A stretch of DNA of 64,000 nucleotides from JABMMZ01 sp040403495 (lineage in GTDB: Bacteria; Bacteroidota; Bacteroidia; NS11-12g; UBA955): the NCBI GenBank assembly GCA_040403495.1, contig JBBAKM010000001.1:165668-229667 (forward strand). The letters are read 5' to 3'. This document shows positions 53,291-62,334 of the stretch, piece by piece (positions within the stretch are counted from its first letter, which is position 1; each line of letters opens with the position of its first letter). The notes below the pieces were generated by a model that did not search any database, had not been told where the DNA came from, and saw nothing but the letters and a program-made list of their open reading frames with translations. The position numbers and the translations under genes are program-made.

Positions 53291-54469
53291 ATGAGAGAAG
53301 TATATATCGTATCGGCAGTAAGAACTGCAATGGGAAGTTTTATGGGAGCCTTGTCTTCAGTTTCTGCACCCAAAATTGGAGCAGCTGCAATTAAAGGTGC
53401 TCTAGAAAAAGTAGGTTTAAATCCTGAAGAGGTTGAAGAAATATATTTTGGAAGTGTGCTTCAAGCTGGTTTAGGACAAGCGCCTGCTAGACAAGCCGCT
53501 AAATTTGCTGGGTTGCCTAATAAAGTTCAAGCAACGACTATTAATAAAGTGTGTGCTAGTGGAATGAAATCCATTGCTATTGGTGCTCAACAAATTATGA
53601 CTGGCGTGGCTGATGTTGTAGTGGTTGGTGGAATGGAAAATATGAGTCAAGTGCCTCATTATTTATTGGGAAGTAGAAATGGATTTAAATTTGGTAATGC
53701 TAATTTGGTAGATGGTCTGGCAAATGATGGATTATTGGATGTGTATAACCAACAAATGATGGGTTGGTGTTCTGATAAATGCGCTAATGAGCAAAATATT
53801 ACCAGAGAACAACAAGATGAATTTGCAATTAATTCATACAAACGTTCGGCTGCAGCTTGGGAACAAGGCAAATTTAATGACGAAGTTGTGCCTGTGGAAA
53901 TGGTTGATAAAAAAGGAAATATCACTATTTTTAACCATGACGAAGAATATAAAAATGTAAAATTTGATAAAATTGCAGGGTTAAAGCCGGCTTTTAGCAA
54001 AGAAGGAACTGCAACTGCCGCTAACTCTAGTACAATGAATGATGGTGCTGCCGCTCTTATTTTAATGAGTAAGGAAAAAATGGATTCATTGGGATTAAAA
54101 CCGATTGCCAAAATTAGAGGTTTTGCAGATGCAGAACATGAGCCAGAATACTTTACAACAGCACCAAGTGTTGCTATGCCTAAAGCAGCCAAAAATGCAG
54201 GTGTGGATATGTCAGAAATTGAATTTTTTGAGTTCAATGAAGCGTTCTCTCTTGTGGGATTGGTGAATAATAAAATTTTAAATTTACCTATTGAAAAGGT
54301 TAACGTAAATGGAGGTGCCGTTTCTTTAGGTCATCCCCTTGGTGCAAGTGGAGCGCGTATTGTCGTAACTCTTATCAATGTGTTAAAACAAAATAACGCT
54401 AAACTTGGTGGTGCCGCTATTTGTAATGGTGGTGGTGGTGCAAGTGCCATGGTGATTGAAGCTTTGTAA
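53291..54469 (+). CDS. Acetyl-CoA C-acetyltransferase (thiolase)
   Basis: 392 residues: VSAVRTAMGSFMGALSS, active Cys in NKVCASGMKSI (near residue 88), EFFEFNEAFSLVG, GGAVSLGHPLGASGARI and the second Cys in AAICNGGGGASAM. Catalyses condensation of two acetyl-CoA or the reverse cleavage of acetoacetyl-CoA. Together with the CoA-transferase subunit A at 48101 it would form the ketone-body/acetoacetate route, but the two are 4.5 kb apart. Start at 53291 fits the promoter; the ATG at 53270 overlaps the -7 element. Confidence 0.92.
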   Translation: MREVYIVSAVRTAMGSFMGALSSVSAPKIGAAAIKGALEKVGLNPEEVEEIYFGSVLQAGLGQAPARQAAKFAGLPNKVQATTINKVCASGMKSIAIGAQQIMTGVADVVVVGGMENMSQVPHYLLGSRNGFKFGNANLVDGLANDGLLDVYNQQMMGWCSDKCANEQNITREQQDEFAINSYKRSAAAWEQGKFNDEVVPVEMVDKKGNITIFNHDEEYKNVKFDKIAGLKPAFSKEGTATAANSSTMNDGAAALILMSKEKMDSLGLKPIAKIRGFADAEHEPEYFTTAPSVAMPKAAKNAGVDMSEIEFFEFNEAFSLVGLVNNKILNLPIEKVNVNGGAVSLGHPLGASGARIVVTLINVLKQNNAKLGGAAICNGGGGASAMVIEAL

Positions 54470-54490
54470 AGTCACACACAATAAAAAGCG

Positions 54491-54498
54491 TAATTTTG
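54491..54498 (+). promoter_or_regulatory. -7 promoter element
   Basis: TAATTTTG, exact TAnnTTTG, 13 bp before the ATG at 54512. Confidence 0.5.
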
Positions 54499-54511
54499 CA
54501 TTGTATTTAAT

Positions 54512-55363
54512 ATGAAAACTTTTGTCTTATTATTACTCTCCATTTGTATAATGACACAATTGATTGGTCAAAATAACAATGAAAATGAAATGCATTTATT
54601 GCAAAAATACTCTGATAGTATTCGTTTCAGTAGAATTGAATCCCAAAGGATAGTTTATAACGATTCTTTTAAATTTTTACTTACCGACTTATTGTTAAAC
54701 ATAGACCCTATGAAACAAGATTGGAGTGCTATAAGTAACACCATTTCGGTCTTGGAATCTGAGGATAATAAAATGAAATTGCTTAGCTGGGTTTTGGTGA
54801 ACAATAAAGAGGAGTTTACCAATCACTGTGTGGTGTTTTTCAAAAGAAAAATCAATTCGGAAACCAATGTTGTTTGGCTTAATGAAAGAAGTTTGGCAAA
54901 AACAGATTCACTTTATGAAACTTACCCTGTTGATATGTGGCCTAGTGCACTCTATTATCAAATGTATCATTTTAAAAAGAAAAGGAAAGATTATTACTGT
55001 GTTTTAGGACTCAATGGCAAGAACAGTTTTATAAATCAAAAAATTATAGATGTACTTTGGGTTGATAAAGACAATGAATTGCAAATAGGTGCTCCTGTTT
55101 TTTATGGTTCTGAAAAAGATTATACACCTCAATATCGCGTGTTTTTTGAATATGCTGATCAAGGAAGTATGACTTTGCGATTCGAAAAAGAAATGAAGCT
55201 GATTACTTATACCAATTTGGTTCCCTCTAATTATGAAAAATTGGGTTCTAAACAGTATTATATCCCCGACGGCAGGATAGATTTTTATCAGTTAACCAAA
55301 AAAGGGAAGTGGATTAAACATGAAAATTTAGAAGATTTTAATTTCAATGAAAAAAAGAATTAA
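54512..55363 (+). CDS. Exported protein of unknown function
   Basis: 283 residues with signal peptide (FVLLLLSICIMTQLIGQ). Mature part alternates helices and strands (SAISNTISVLESEDNKMKL, WVLVNNKEEFTNHCVVFF, YCVLGLNGKNSF, FEYADQGSMTLRFEKEMK) without a family I can name; similar proteins stand before DUF4159 genes in Bacteroidota. It overlaps the DUF4159 gene by 17 bp, so the two are co-translated. Periplasmic. Confidence 0.72.
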   Translation: MKTFVLLLLSICIMTQLIGQNNNENEMHLLQKYSDSIRFSRIESQRIVYNDSFKFLLTDLLLNIDPMKQDWSAISNTISVLESEDNKMKLLSWVLVNNKEEFTNHCVVFFKRKINSETNVVWLNERSLAKTDSLYETYPVDMWPSALYYQMYHFKKKRKDYYCVLGLNGKNSFINQKIIDVLWVDKDNELQIGAPVFYGSEKDYTPQYRVFFEYADQGSMTLRFEKEMKLITYTNLVPSNYEKLGSKQYYIPDGRIDFYQLTKKGKWIKHENLEDFNFNEKKN

Positions 55364-56021
55364 TTCCTTGTTCAAAGTAATCTTTGGTCTAGTCATATTT
55401 GTATTTCTAAGTTCAGCTTCTTCAGATTATTCTTTTAAAATAGCAAAGGTAAAATACAAAGGTGGAGGAGATTGGTATGCAAATAAAACAGCTTTGCCCA
55501 ATCTTGTCAATTTTTGCAATCAACAAATAAAAACCAATATTAATCCCACAGAAGCAATAGTGGATATAGGTTCTCCTGAGTTGTTTAATTATCCGTGGTT
55601 ATACCTTACTGGTCACGGTAATGTGGTGTTCTCCGACCAAGAAGTATTAAATTTAAGGAAATATTTGGAGTCAGGAGGGTTTTTGCATATTGATGATAAT
55701 TATGGGTTAAAACCATTTATTACTTTGCAAATGAAAAAAGTATTTCCCAATTCTGATTTTATAGAACTCCCATTCTCGCATCCTATATACCATCAAACTT
55801 TCGATTTTAACAATGGATTGCCCAAAATTCATCAACACGATGGCAAATCCCCACAAGGGTTTGGACTCATGCATAATAACAAATTGGTGTGTTTCTTTTC
55901 TTATGAATCCGACTTAGGGAATGGTTGGGAAGACCAATCTGTTCATAATAATCCTGAACCAATTCGACAACAAGCACTAAAAATGGGTGCCAATATTATA
56001 CAATACGCCTTTAATCGTTAA
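55347..56021 (+). CDS. DUF4159 family exported protein
   Basis: 224 residues with an N-terminal hydrophobic signal (VIFGLVIFVFLSSASS). The DUF4159 core is visible: KVKYKGGGDWYANKTALPNLV, LYLTGHGNVVFSDQEV (a Rossmann-like strand followed by Thr-Gly-His), GGFLHIDDNYG (Asp pair) and HPIYH. It is a glutamine-amidotransferase-like domain without the catalytic Cys. In Bacteroidota it often stands in gene groups for a MoxR/VWA system; none are seen here. Next gene starts directly after the stop. Confidence 0.85.
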   Translation: MKKRINSLFKVIFGLVIFVFLSSASSDYSFKIAKVKYKGGGDWYANKTALPNLVNFCNQQIKTNINPTEAIVDIGSPELFNYPWLYLTGHGNVVFSDQEVLNLRKYLESGGFLHIDDNYGLKPFITLQMKKVFPNSDFIELPFSHPIYHQTFDFNNGLPKIHQHDGKSPQGFGLMHNNKLVCFFSYESDLGNGWEDQSVHNNPEPIRQQALKMGANIIQYAFNR

Positions 56022-56900
56022 ATGAAATCAAAAGCAGTCGTTATATACAACCCTTTTTCTGGACGAAAAAAAACGATTGACCTTAAAAAAATAGTGACTG
56101 AAAATATAGACCACAATCGGTTTTCTATCGATTTTTGGCCTACAGAAAAGTCAAGTGATGTGATTCTGTTTACGGATAAAGCGATTAAAGAAAAGTATGA
56201 ATATGTTTTTGCCGCAGGTGGTGATGGTACTCTTAATCAAATTGCTTCAAGATTAGTAAATACTAATTTAGTTTTAGGGATTATTCCCTTGGGTTCTGGA
56301 AACGGATTCGCCCGACATTTTAAAATACCAATTAAAACAACCGAAGCAATTAAAACTTTGTCAATTGCTCAAGTTAAATTAATTGATACAGTATGGTTCA
56401 ACAGACATTGTATGATTAATGTTGGTGGAATTGGTTTTGATGCTCATATTAGTGCGTTGTTTGCAACAAATAAAAAAAGAGGATTAATGGAATACGTAAA
56501 AACAATTGTAAAACACCTCAATTATAAAAGTCAATATTATCAAATAATAAACAAAGAAAAGGTAGTATGGCACGGTAAAGCCTTCCTTATAAGTATTGCA
56601 AATGCAACCCAATGGGGAAATAATGTAAAAGTACACACAGGTGCATTGCCAGATGATGGCTTATACAATATAGTTGTACTCAAAAGTTTTTCAATTTTAA
56701 GTTTACCTTCGTTGATTAAAAATTTATTGGAAGGGAATTTGACACATAATAAAAACAGTATCACTTTTGTTGGATCTGATTTTAAGGTAGTTAGAGAAAA
56801 TGAAGGGCCAATTCACGTGGACGGAGAACCAATTTGGTTGGGTAACGAAATAAATATTAATATTGAACCCCTTAGTTTAAAGATTTTAAGTAATGAATAA
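56022..56900 (+). CDS. Diacylglycerol/lipid kinase family protein (YegS-like)
   Basis: 292 residues: VIYNPFSGRKK, FAAGGDGTLNQIASRL (ATP and catalytic Asp), IPLGSGNGFARHF, GIGFDAHIS and the C-terminal IHVDGEP loop. Phosphorylates a diacylglycerol or related lipid using ATP. Length normal. Starts one base after the previous stop; its end overlaps the SUI1 gene by 8 bp. Confidence 0.92.
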   Translation: MKSKAVVIYNPFSGRKKTIDLKKIVTENIDHNRFSIDFWPTEKSSDVILFTDKAIKEKYEYVFAAGGDGTLNQIASRLVNTNLVLGIIPLGSGNGFARHFKIPIKTTEAIKTLSIAQVKLIDTVWFNRHCMINVGGIGFDAHISALFATNKKRGLMEYVKTIVKHLNYKSQYYQIINKEKVVWHGKAFLISIANATQWGNNVKVHTGALPDDGLYNIVVLKSFSILSLPSLIKNLLEGNLTHNKNSITFVGSDFKVVRENEGPIHVDGEPIWLGNEININIEPLSLKILSNE

Positions 56901-57231
56901 AAAAGTTAAAAAAAGCACCGACGGATTGGTTTATAGTACAGACGATTCTCTTAATTTACACGAAGCATTTGAGGAAGAGGAAACCCTAGCGCCCAATCTT
57001 CAAAAACTTAATATTAGATTAGAAACCAAACAAAGAGGAGGAAAAAAAGCAACAATAGTCAGAGGTTTTGTAGGGAAAATGGATGATTTAGAAGCTTTGT
57101 CAAAAAAGTTAAAATCGCATTGTGGAACCGGAGGGAGTATTGTTGACGGTGAAATCTTAATACAAGGAGATATGTGCCAAAAAGTAAAAGCCTATTTGCA
57201 AAATCAAGGCTACAAAACCAATAATATTTAA
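56893..57231 (+). CDS. SUI1/YciH translation initiation factor homologue
   Basis: 112 residues: an acidic N-terminal tail followed by the SUI1/eIF1 fold (RGGKKATIVRGFVGKMDDLEAL, LKSHCGTGGSIVDGEILIQGD, AYLQNQGY). Bacterial members may influence start-codon selection; function in Bacteroidota is not established. It overlaps the lipid-kinase gene by 8 bp; flippase follows after 13 bp. Confidence 0.92.
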   Translation: MNKKVKKSTDGLVYSTDDSLNLHEAFEEEETLAPNLQKLNIRLETKQRGGKKATIVRGFVGKMDDLEALSKKLKSHCGTGGSIVDGEILIQGDMCQKVKAYLQNQGYKTNNI

Positions 57232-57244
57232 AAAAGAGAGTTCT

Positions 57245-58441
57245 ATGGTTGCTATTAAAAAGGGGATTTTTTCAATCTTTTTATCAAAAGTAATCGTTGG
57301 TATTTTAGGACTATTAACGGTAGTCGTGCTCTCTAATTATTTAGGAACTCAAGGTAGAGGACAAATCAGTTTGTTTTTATCCTCCGTTGCATTATTGCAA
57401 TTAATCATTGATTACGGAAATAATACCTCAATAATCAATTTAAGCTACCAATATAATAAGTTGAATCTATGGAAGTCGGCAGTATTGTGGATTCTTATGG
57501 TAAGTTTATTGGCCCAACTTGTTGTGTTTTTTATACCATCCTTCCTGTTTCTTTATTTGGTGCCAATTACCGCTTTCCTATATTCCATTTTTAATTTGAA
57601 TAATTTGATTTTAATGGGACAGCAAAAGGTAACCCAACGCAATGTTTTGTTAGTTGTTTTGCCATTGTTCATGTTGTTGCTTTTTATAGGGTTGTTTTTT
57701 GTCAATCAGCAATCAATCAATGCATATCCAATGGCATTTTTACTTGCATTAAGTGTAAGTATAATCATTTCTTTTAAGTTTGTATTGCCATTTCTAAGTG
57801 CTTCCGAAGGTAGTTTTGAATTTAATAAAAGGATTTTGTCCAATGGTTTTTGGATTCAAACCAGTCAAGTAATTCAGTTTTTTAATTACAGATTTTGTTT
57901 TTTCTTAATCGCAATTTATGTCGGAGAAAGTCAGTTGGGAATCTATAATAACGCCATTGTATTAGCAGAATCGATTTGGATTTTAGGTCACAGTATGGGG
58001 CAAATGTTGCACATGAAAATATTGAATTCAGAGGATGAGAATAGACAATGGCAATTAACAGGCAAATTTATTGGAATTAATTTCTTGGGTTCGTCTTTAC
58101 TTCTAATTCTTCTAATATTGATACCTAATTCTTTTTGGGAAATTTTGTTTTCAAAGGATTTTTCATCGATGTCAAAGTTATTCCCATTTTTGGGATTAGG
58201 TATTTTGAGTTTTAGTATTAGCAATATCATCAATCATTATTTTCATGCCAAAAATGAATTTAAAATTATATTAATATCTAATTTACTTGGCTTTGTAGTA
58301 GGTGGAATTTCGGCCTTTGTGCTCATTCCTCAATATGAAATATTCGGAGCTGCTTGGTCGTGGTCTATTGGATTATTGGGCGGAATGCTTGTATATTTAT
58401 TGGCATTTTTCTTTATACAAAAAAAAGTAAAAAAACATTAG
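57245..58441 (+). CDS. Polysaccharide flippase (MATE/Wzx-type)
   Basis: 398 residues, about 12 hydrophobic segments, first one FLSKVIVGILGLLTVVVLSNYLGTQGRGQ, the usual start of oligosaccharide flippases. Moves lipid-linked sugar across the inner membrane; substrate unknown, and no glycosyltransferases are adjacent. The final helices read through LLGGMLVYLLAFFFI. Next gene begins 12 bp after its stop. Confidence 0.87.
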   Translation: MVAIKKGIFSIFLSKVIVGILGLLTVVVLSNYLGTQGRGQISLFLSSVALLQLIIDYGNNTSIINLSYQYNKLNLWKSAVLWILMVSLLAQLVVFFIPSFLFLYLVPITAFLYSIFNLNNLILMGQQKVTQRNVLLVVLPLFMLLLFIGLFFVNQQSINAYPMAFLLALSVSIIISFKFVLPFLSASEGSFEFNKRILSNGFWIQTSQVIQFFNYRFCFFLIAIYVGESQLGIYNNAIVLAESIWILGHSMGQMLHMKILNSEDENRQWQLTGKFIGINFLGSSLLLILLILIPNSFWEILFSKDFSSMSKLFPFLGLGILSFSISNIINHYFHAKNEFKIILISNLLGFVVGGISAFVLIPQYEIFGAAWSWSIGLLGGMLVYLLAFFFIQKKVKKH

Positions 58442-58452
58442 ATTTGCATTCT

Positions 58453-60753
58453 ATGTTTTTTCGAAATTTCTTATTGTTTTTATTGTTATTTAGCTGCTCT
58501 TTGGCACAAGCTCAATTAGGAGGTATAAAGGGTTATATCAAGGATTTAAAGTCAGGTGTTGAATTGGATTTAGCTGGTGTTCAGATTTTAAATACTGACA
58601 AAGGTGTAACTGCAAATTCAGATGGCTATTATATTATCAATGATGTTAAACCAGGGGTTTATTCAGTGGTAGCTACTTACTCGGGGTATGACTCTGATAC
58701 AATAAAAATAGAAATTGTGGCAAACAAAATTCAGTTGCATAACTTTTTTTTAAACCAAACAGTCGTTTTAATTGATGGAGGAAAAATTTCTGAGAACAAA
58801 AAGAAACGTAAAAAAGAAGATGTTGACGTAGGAATAACTAAAATAACGGCAAAGCAACTGACCAAAATACCAACCATAGGCGGAACTCCCGATTTAGTTC
58901 AGTATTTGCAAATTTTACCAGGGGTGGTATTTAGTGGTGACCAAGGGGGACAGTTGTATATCCGAGGTGGTAGCCCTGTAATGAATAAAATTGTTTTAGA
59001 TGGTATGACTATTTATAATCCCTTCCATTCCATTGGTTTATTTAGTGTCTTTGATGTTGATTTAATGAAATCTGCGGATGTTTATAGTGCTGGATTTGGT
59101 GCAGAACATGGAGGAAGAGTCTCTGCAATAGTAGATGTGAAAACAAAAGATGGTAATAGAAATAATTTGGCTGGTAATTTTACAATGAGTCCATTTTTAG
59201 GGAAGTTATCATTGGAAGGTCCCCTCAAAAAATTTGTTCCCGGAAAAGGAAGTTCTAGTTTTATAATGTCAATCAAAAATTCATATTTAGATAGAAGTGC
59301 GGCTGTGTTTTATCCTTACGCCAATCCAGATAACTTGCCCTATAATTTTAATGACATTTATAGCAAAGTGACTTTCAATTCATCAAACGGTAGTAGTATA
59401 AAACTATTTGGGTTCAATTTCAAAGACAATGTCAATTTTCCAGGTTCTACCAGGTATAATTGGGATCAAACTGGATTGGGAGCCAGATTTTCATTGATTC
59501 CGGAAGGGAAACAATCTAAACTTGAAGGGTTTGTTACTTATTCTGATTACGAAATCAATCAGGTGGAATTAGACAATAAGCCTAGAAATAGTTCGATTAG
59601 CGGACTAAATATTGGCGTAAATGCTCAAACTTTGAATAAAAAAGATGAGATTAAATATGGGTTTGAAATTAATGCTTTTAGTACCAATTTTAAAATATTC
59701 AATTCCAATGACCGATTAATCGAACAACAGGAAAATACAACAGAATTGTGTGGTTTCTTTTTGTATAAATTTGTAAAGCCACGTTTCACATTAGAAACAG
59801 GAATGAGACTACAATATTATGCCTCATTGGGAAATACCTCTTTAGAACCGCGTATTAATGGTCGTTATTTGTTGTCAAAAAAATTAGCAATCAAAGGAGC
59901 TGTTGGTAAATATTCTCAAAATTTATTGTCTGCATTCAGTGACAGAGATGTTGTTAATTTGTTTTATGGGTTTTTGTCTGGTCCCGATGATCTTCCCCAA
60001 ACTTTTGAAAACCAAGAGGTCACCTCAAGATTGCAATTGGCAAACCATGCCGTTTTAGGTCTAGATTACGATATTGACAAATACAGCGAAATAGGGATAG
60101 AAGGTTTTTTTAAAGATTTTAATCAGATAACCAATATCAACAGAGACAAGATATTTGATGATAAACCCGATTATGCTGACAAACCTGAACGTTTGAGAAA
60201 AGATTATTTAATAGAAAGAGGTCGTGCTTTTGGTGGTGACATTCGATACAAATTTGAAAACAAAAGACTCTATATTTGGGCTGTTTACTCTTATACATTT
60301 GTAGATAGATTTGATGGTATTAACTCTTATAATCCTCATTGGGACAGAAGACATAATATTAATTTAGTAACTGATTACGCATTAGACAAAAAATCAAAAT
60401 GGTCGGCAAATGCAAGATGGAATTATGGTTCAGGATTCCCATTCACTCAAACGTTAGGATTTTATGAAAAAAATGATTTTCAAAATGGACCAAGTACAAA
60501 TTATACTTCAGCAAATGGTCAGTTAGGAATTATTTATGGTGCATACAATCAAGGTAGATTGCCAGTGTACCATAGATTGGATATGTCAGTAAAATACAAT
60601 TTTAAAATTTCCAAGAAGATAAAGTCATACATTGTGCTGTCAGTAACCAATGTTTACAACAGAGCCAATATCTTTTATTTCGATAGAGTTAATTATACCA
60701 GAGTCAATCAATTACCAATATTACCCGCATTAAGTTTTAATGCTATTTTTTAA
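58453..60753 (+). CDS. TonB-dependent outer-membrane receptor
   Basis: 766 residues from the ATG at 58453, which starts a normal signal peptide (FLLFLLLFSCSLAQAQ). CarboxypepD_reg-like domain (GGIKGYIKDLKSGVELDLAGVQI), plug domain (IPTIGGTPDLVQYLQILPGV, IRGGSPVMNKIVLDGMTIYNPFH), then a barrel of about 22 strands ending NQLPILPALSFNAIF. Close to the family of receptors without SusD partners. Upstream in-frame codons overlap the flippase gene and are not real. Confidence 0.9.
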   Translation: MFFRNFLLFLLLFSCSLAQAQLGGIKGYIKDLKSGVELDLAGVQILNTDKGVTANSDGYYIINDVKPGVYSVVATYSGYDSDTIKIEIVANKIQLHNFFLNQTVVLIDGGKISENKKKRKKEDVDVGITKITAKQLTKIPTIGGTPDLVQYLQILPGVVFSGDQGGQLYIRGGSPVMNKIVLDGMTIYNPFHSIGLFSVFDVDLMKSADVYSAGFGAEHGGRVSAIVDVKTKDGNRNNLAGNFTMSPFLGKLSLEGPLKKFVPGKGSSSFIMSIKNSYLDRSAAVFYPYANPDNLPYNFNDIYSKVTFNSSNGSSIKLFGFNFKDNVNFPGSTRYNWDQTGLGARFSLIPEGKQSKLEGFVTYSDYEINQVELDNKPRNSSISGLNIGVNAQTLNKKDEIKYGFEINAFSTNFKIFNSNDRLIEQQENTTELCGFFLYKFVKPRFTLETGMRLQYYASLGNTSLEPRINGRYLLSKKLAIKGAVGKYSQNLLSAFSDRDVVNLFYGFLSGPDDLPQTFENQEVTSRLQLANHAVLGLDYDIDKYSEIGIEGFFKDFNQITNINRDKIFDDKPDYADKPERLRKDYLIERGRAFGGDIRYKFENKRLYIWAVYSYTFVDRFDGINSYNPHWDRRHNINLVTDYALDKKSKWSANARWNYGSGFPFTQTLGFYEKNDFQNGPSTNYTSANGQLGIIYGAYNQGRLPVYHRLDMSVKYNFKISKKIKSYIVLSVTNVYNRANIFYFDRVNYTRVNQLPILPALSFNAIF

Positions 60754-60755
60754 AA

Positions 60756-62180
60756 ATGAATAAAATGCAAACAGAAGTTTATATCCCACAAAATAAAGTT
60801 AGAATAGTAACCGCAGCCTCCTTGTTTGATGGACATGATGCAGCTATCAATGTAATGCGTAGAATTATTCAAGCAACTGGTTGTGAAGTAATTCACTTAG
60901 GACACGACAGAAGTGCCGAAGAAGTTGTGAATACTGCCATTCAAGAAGATGCAAATGCCATTGCTATGACTAGTTATCAGGGAGGGCATAATGAATATTT
61001 CAAATACATGTATGATTTACTCCAAGAAAAAGGGGCAGGACATATTAAGATTTTTGGTGGAGGAGGAGGAACAATTCTTCCCGAAGAAATTGAGGTCCTT
61101 CAAAACTATGGAATTTGTAAAATATACCATCCCGATGACGGAAGGTCAATGGGTTTACAAGGGATGATTAATGACTTAGTGCAAAAATCTGATTATCCAA
61201 CAGGTAATAATATTACATTTGATATTCAAAAAGTACACCTTTCAAATGCAGCTTATTTAGCCAAGTTAATTTCTTGCGCCGAAAATTTTCCTGAAGAGTT
61301 CGAATCTTATAAGACATCTATTCAAGAAAAAATAAATACTTTAAATAAAAAGTGTCCAGTGTTAGGAATAACAGGAACTGGAGGAGCTGGTAAAAGTAGT
61401 TTAGTCGATGAATTTGTAAGACGGTTTTTGTTTGATCAAAAAGATAAAAATATTGCTATTATTTCTGTTGACCCAAGTAAACGTAAAACAGGAGGAGCAT
61501 TGTTAGGTGATAGAATCAGAATGAATAGTATAAATAATAACAGAGTTTATATGCGTTCATTAGCAACTAGACAAAGTAATTTGGCTCTAAGTAAACATGT
61601 GGATGACGCAATTACTATATTAAAGGCAGCTGATTATGATCTTATTATTTTAGAAACATCAGGAATTGGACAAAGTGATACAGAAATTACAGAACACAGT
61701 GATGTTTCATTGTATGTTATGACACCAGAATATGGTGCAGCGTCGCAATTGGAAAAAATTGATATGTTAGATTTTGCGGATTTAATTGCAATTAACAAGT
61801 TTGATAAAAAAGGTTCAATTGATGCTATTCGTGATGTAAAAAAACAATACCAAAGAAATCATAAAAGATTTGAAGATGATTTTGATTTAATGCCAGTTTA
61901 TGGAACTATTGCAAGTCAATTTAATGACCCAGGTATGAATAAGCTATACATTGAAATTATAAATACCATTAATTCAAAATGTGAAGCAAAATTATCCAAT
62001 AATTATATCGCGTCAGATGAAATGAGCGAAAAGATTTTCATTATACCTTCTTCAAGAAACAGGTATTTAAGTGAAATTAGCGAAACCATTAGAACTTATA
62101 ACCATTGGTCCAATGAGCAAGCCGAACTAGCACAAAAGCTTTATCAACTCAAAGGAACATTAAGCCAATTAAATGATTAA
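60756..62180 (+). CDS. Cobalamin-binding plus G-protein part of an IcmF/Mcm-type mutase system
   Basis: 474 residues. Residues ~12-140: B12-binding domain with ASLFDGHDAAINVMRRII, the DGH motif that holds the cobalamin base. Residues ~204-440: MeaB/IcmF G3E GTPase: Walker A GITGTGGAGKSS, SVDPSKRKTGGALLGDR, ETSGIGQSD, AINKFDKKGS. Then a linker start (RNRYLSEISETIRTYNHW) as in IcmF, but the protein ends where the fused mutase barrel (another ~600 residues) should begin. So it is a split or truncated IcmF: a chaperone/B12 subunit for a separate mutase subunit, or a deletion product. A small membrane ORF overlaps its last codons. Confidence 0.8.
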   Translation: MNKMQTEVYIPQNKVRIVTAASLFDGHDAAINVMRRIIQATGCEVIHLGHDRSAEEVVNTAIQEDANAIAMTSYQGGHNEYFKYMYDLLQEKGAGHIKIFGGGGGTILPEEIEVLQNYGICKIYHPDDGRSMGLQGMINDLVQKSDYPTGNNITFDIQKVHLSNAAYLAKLISCAENFPEEFESYKTSIQEKINTLNKKCPVLGITGTGGAGKSSLVDEFVRRFLFDQKDKNIAIISVDPSKRKTGGALLGDRIRMNSINNNRVYMRSLATRQSNLALSKHVDDAITILKAADYDLIILETSGIGQSDTEITEHSDVSLYVMTPEYGAASQLEKIDMLDFADLIAINKFDKKGSIDAIRDVKKQYQRNHKRFEDDFDLMPVYGTIASQFNDPGMNKLYIEIINTINSKCEAKLSNNYIASDEMSEKIFIIPSSRNRYLSEISETIRTYNHWSNEQAELAQKLYQLKGTLSQLND

Positions 62181-62325
62181 AGTACTCATTATTATATTTT
62201 TAAGTGCAGTCATTGTTGCTTATTTATATGATTTCAAAAAAGCAAGACAAACAAAAGCCAAACAGCAAATAATATATCCCATAATCATTGTTTTATTATT
62301 GGTCTATATTATTATGCAATTTTAA
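62173..62325 (+). CDS. Small membrane protein of unknown function
   Basis: 50 residues: MIKVLIIIFLSAVIVAYLYD, a short charged loop, then IIYPIIIVLLLVYIIM. Two membrane segments. ATG overlaps the stop of the mutase-like gene by 8 bp (coupled). Stop lies 9 bp before the cystathionine synthase gene. No known family; genuine because of its spacing between two genes and clean hydrophobic pattern. Confidence 0.6.
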   Translation: MIKVLIIIFLSAVIVAYLYDFKKARQTKAKQQIIYPIIIVLLLVYIIMQF

Positions 62326-62334
62326 AAAATAACC

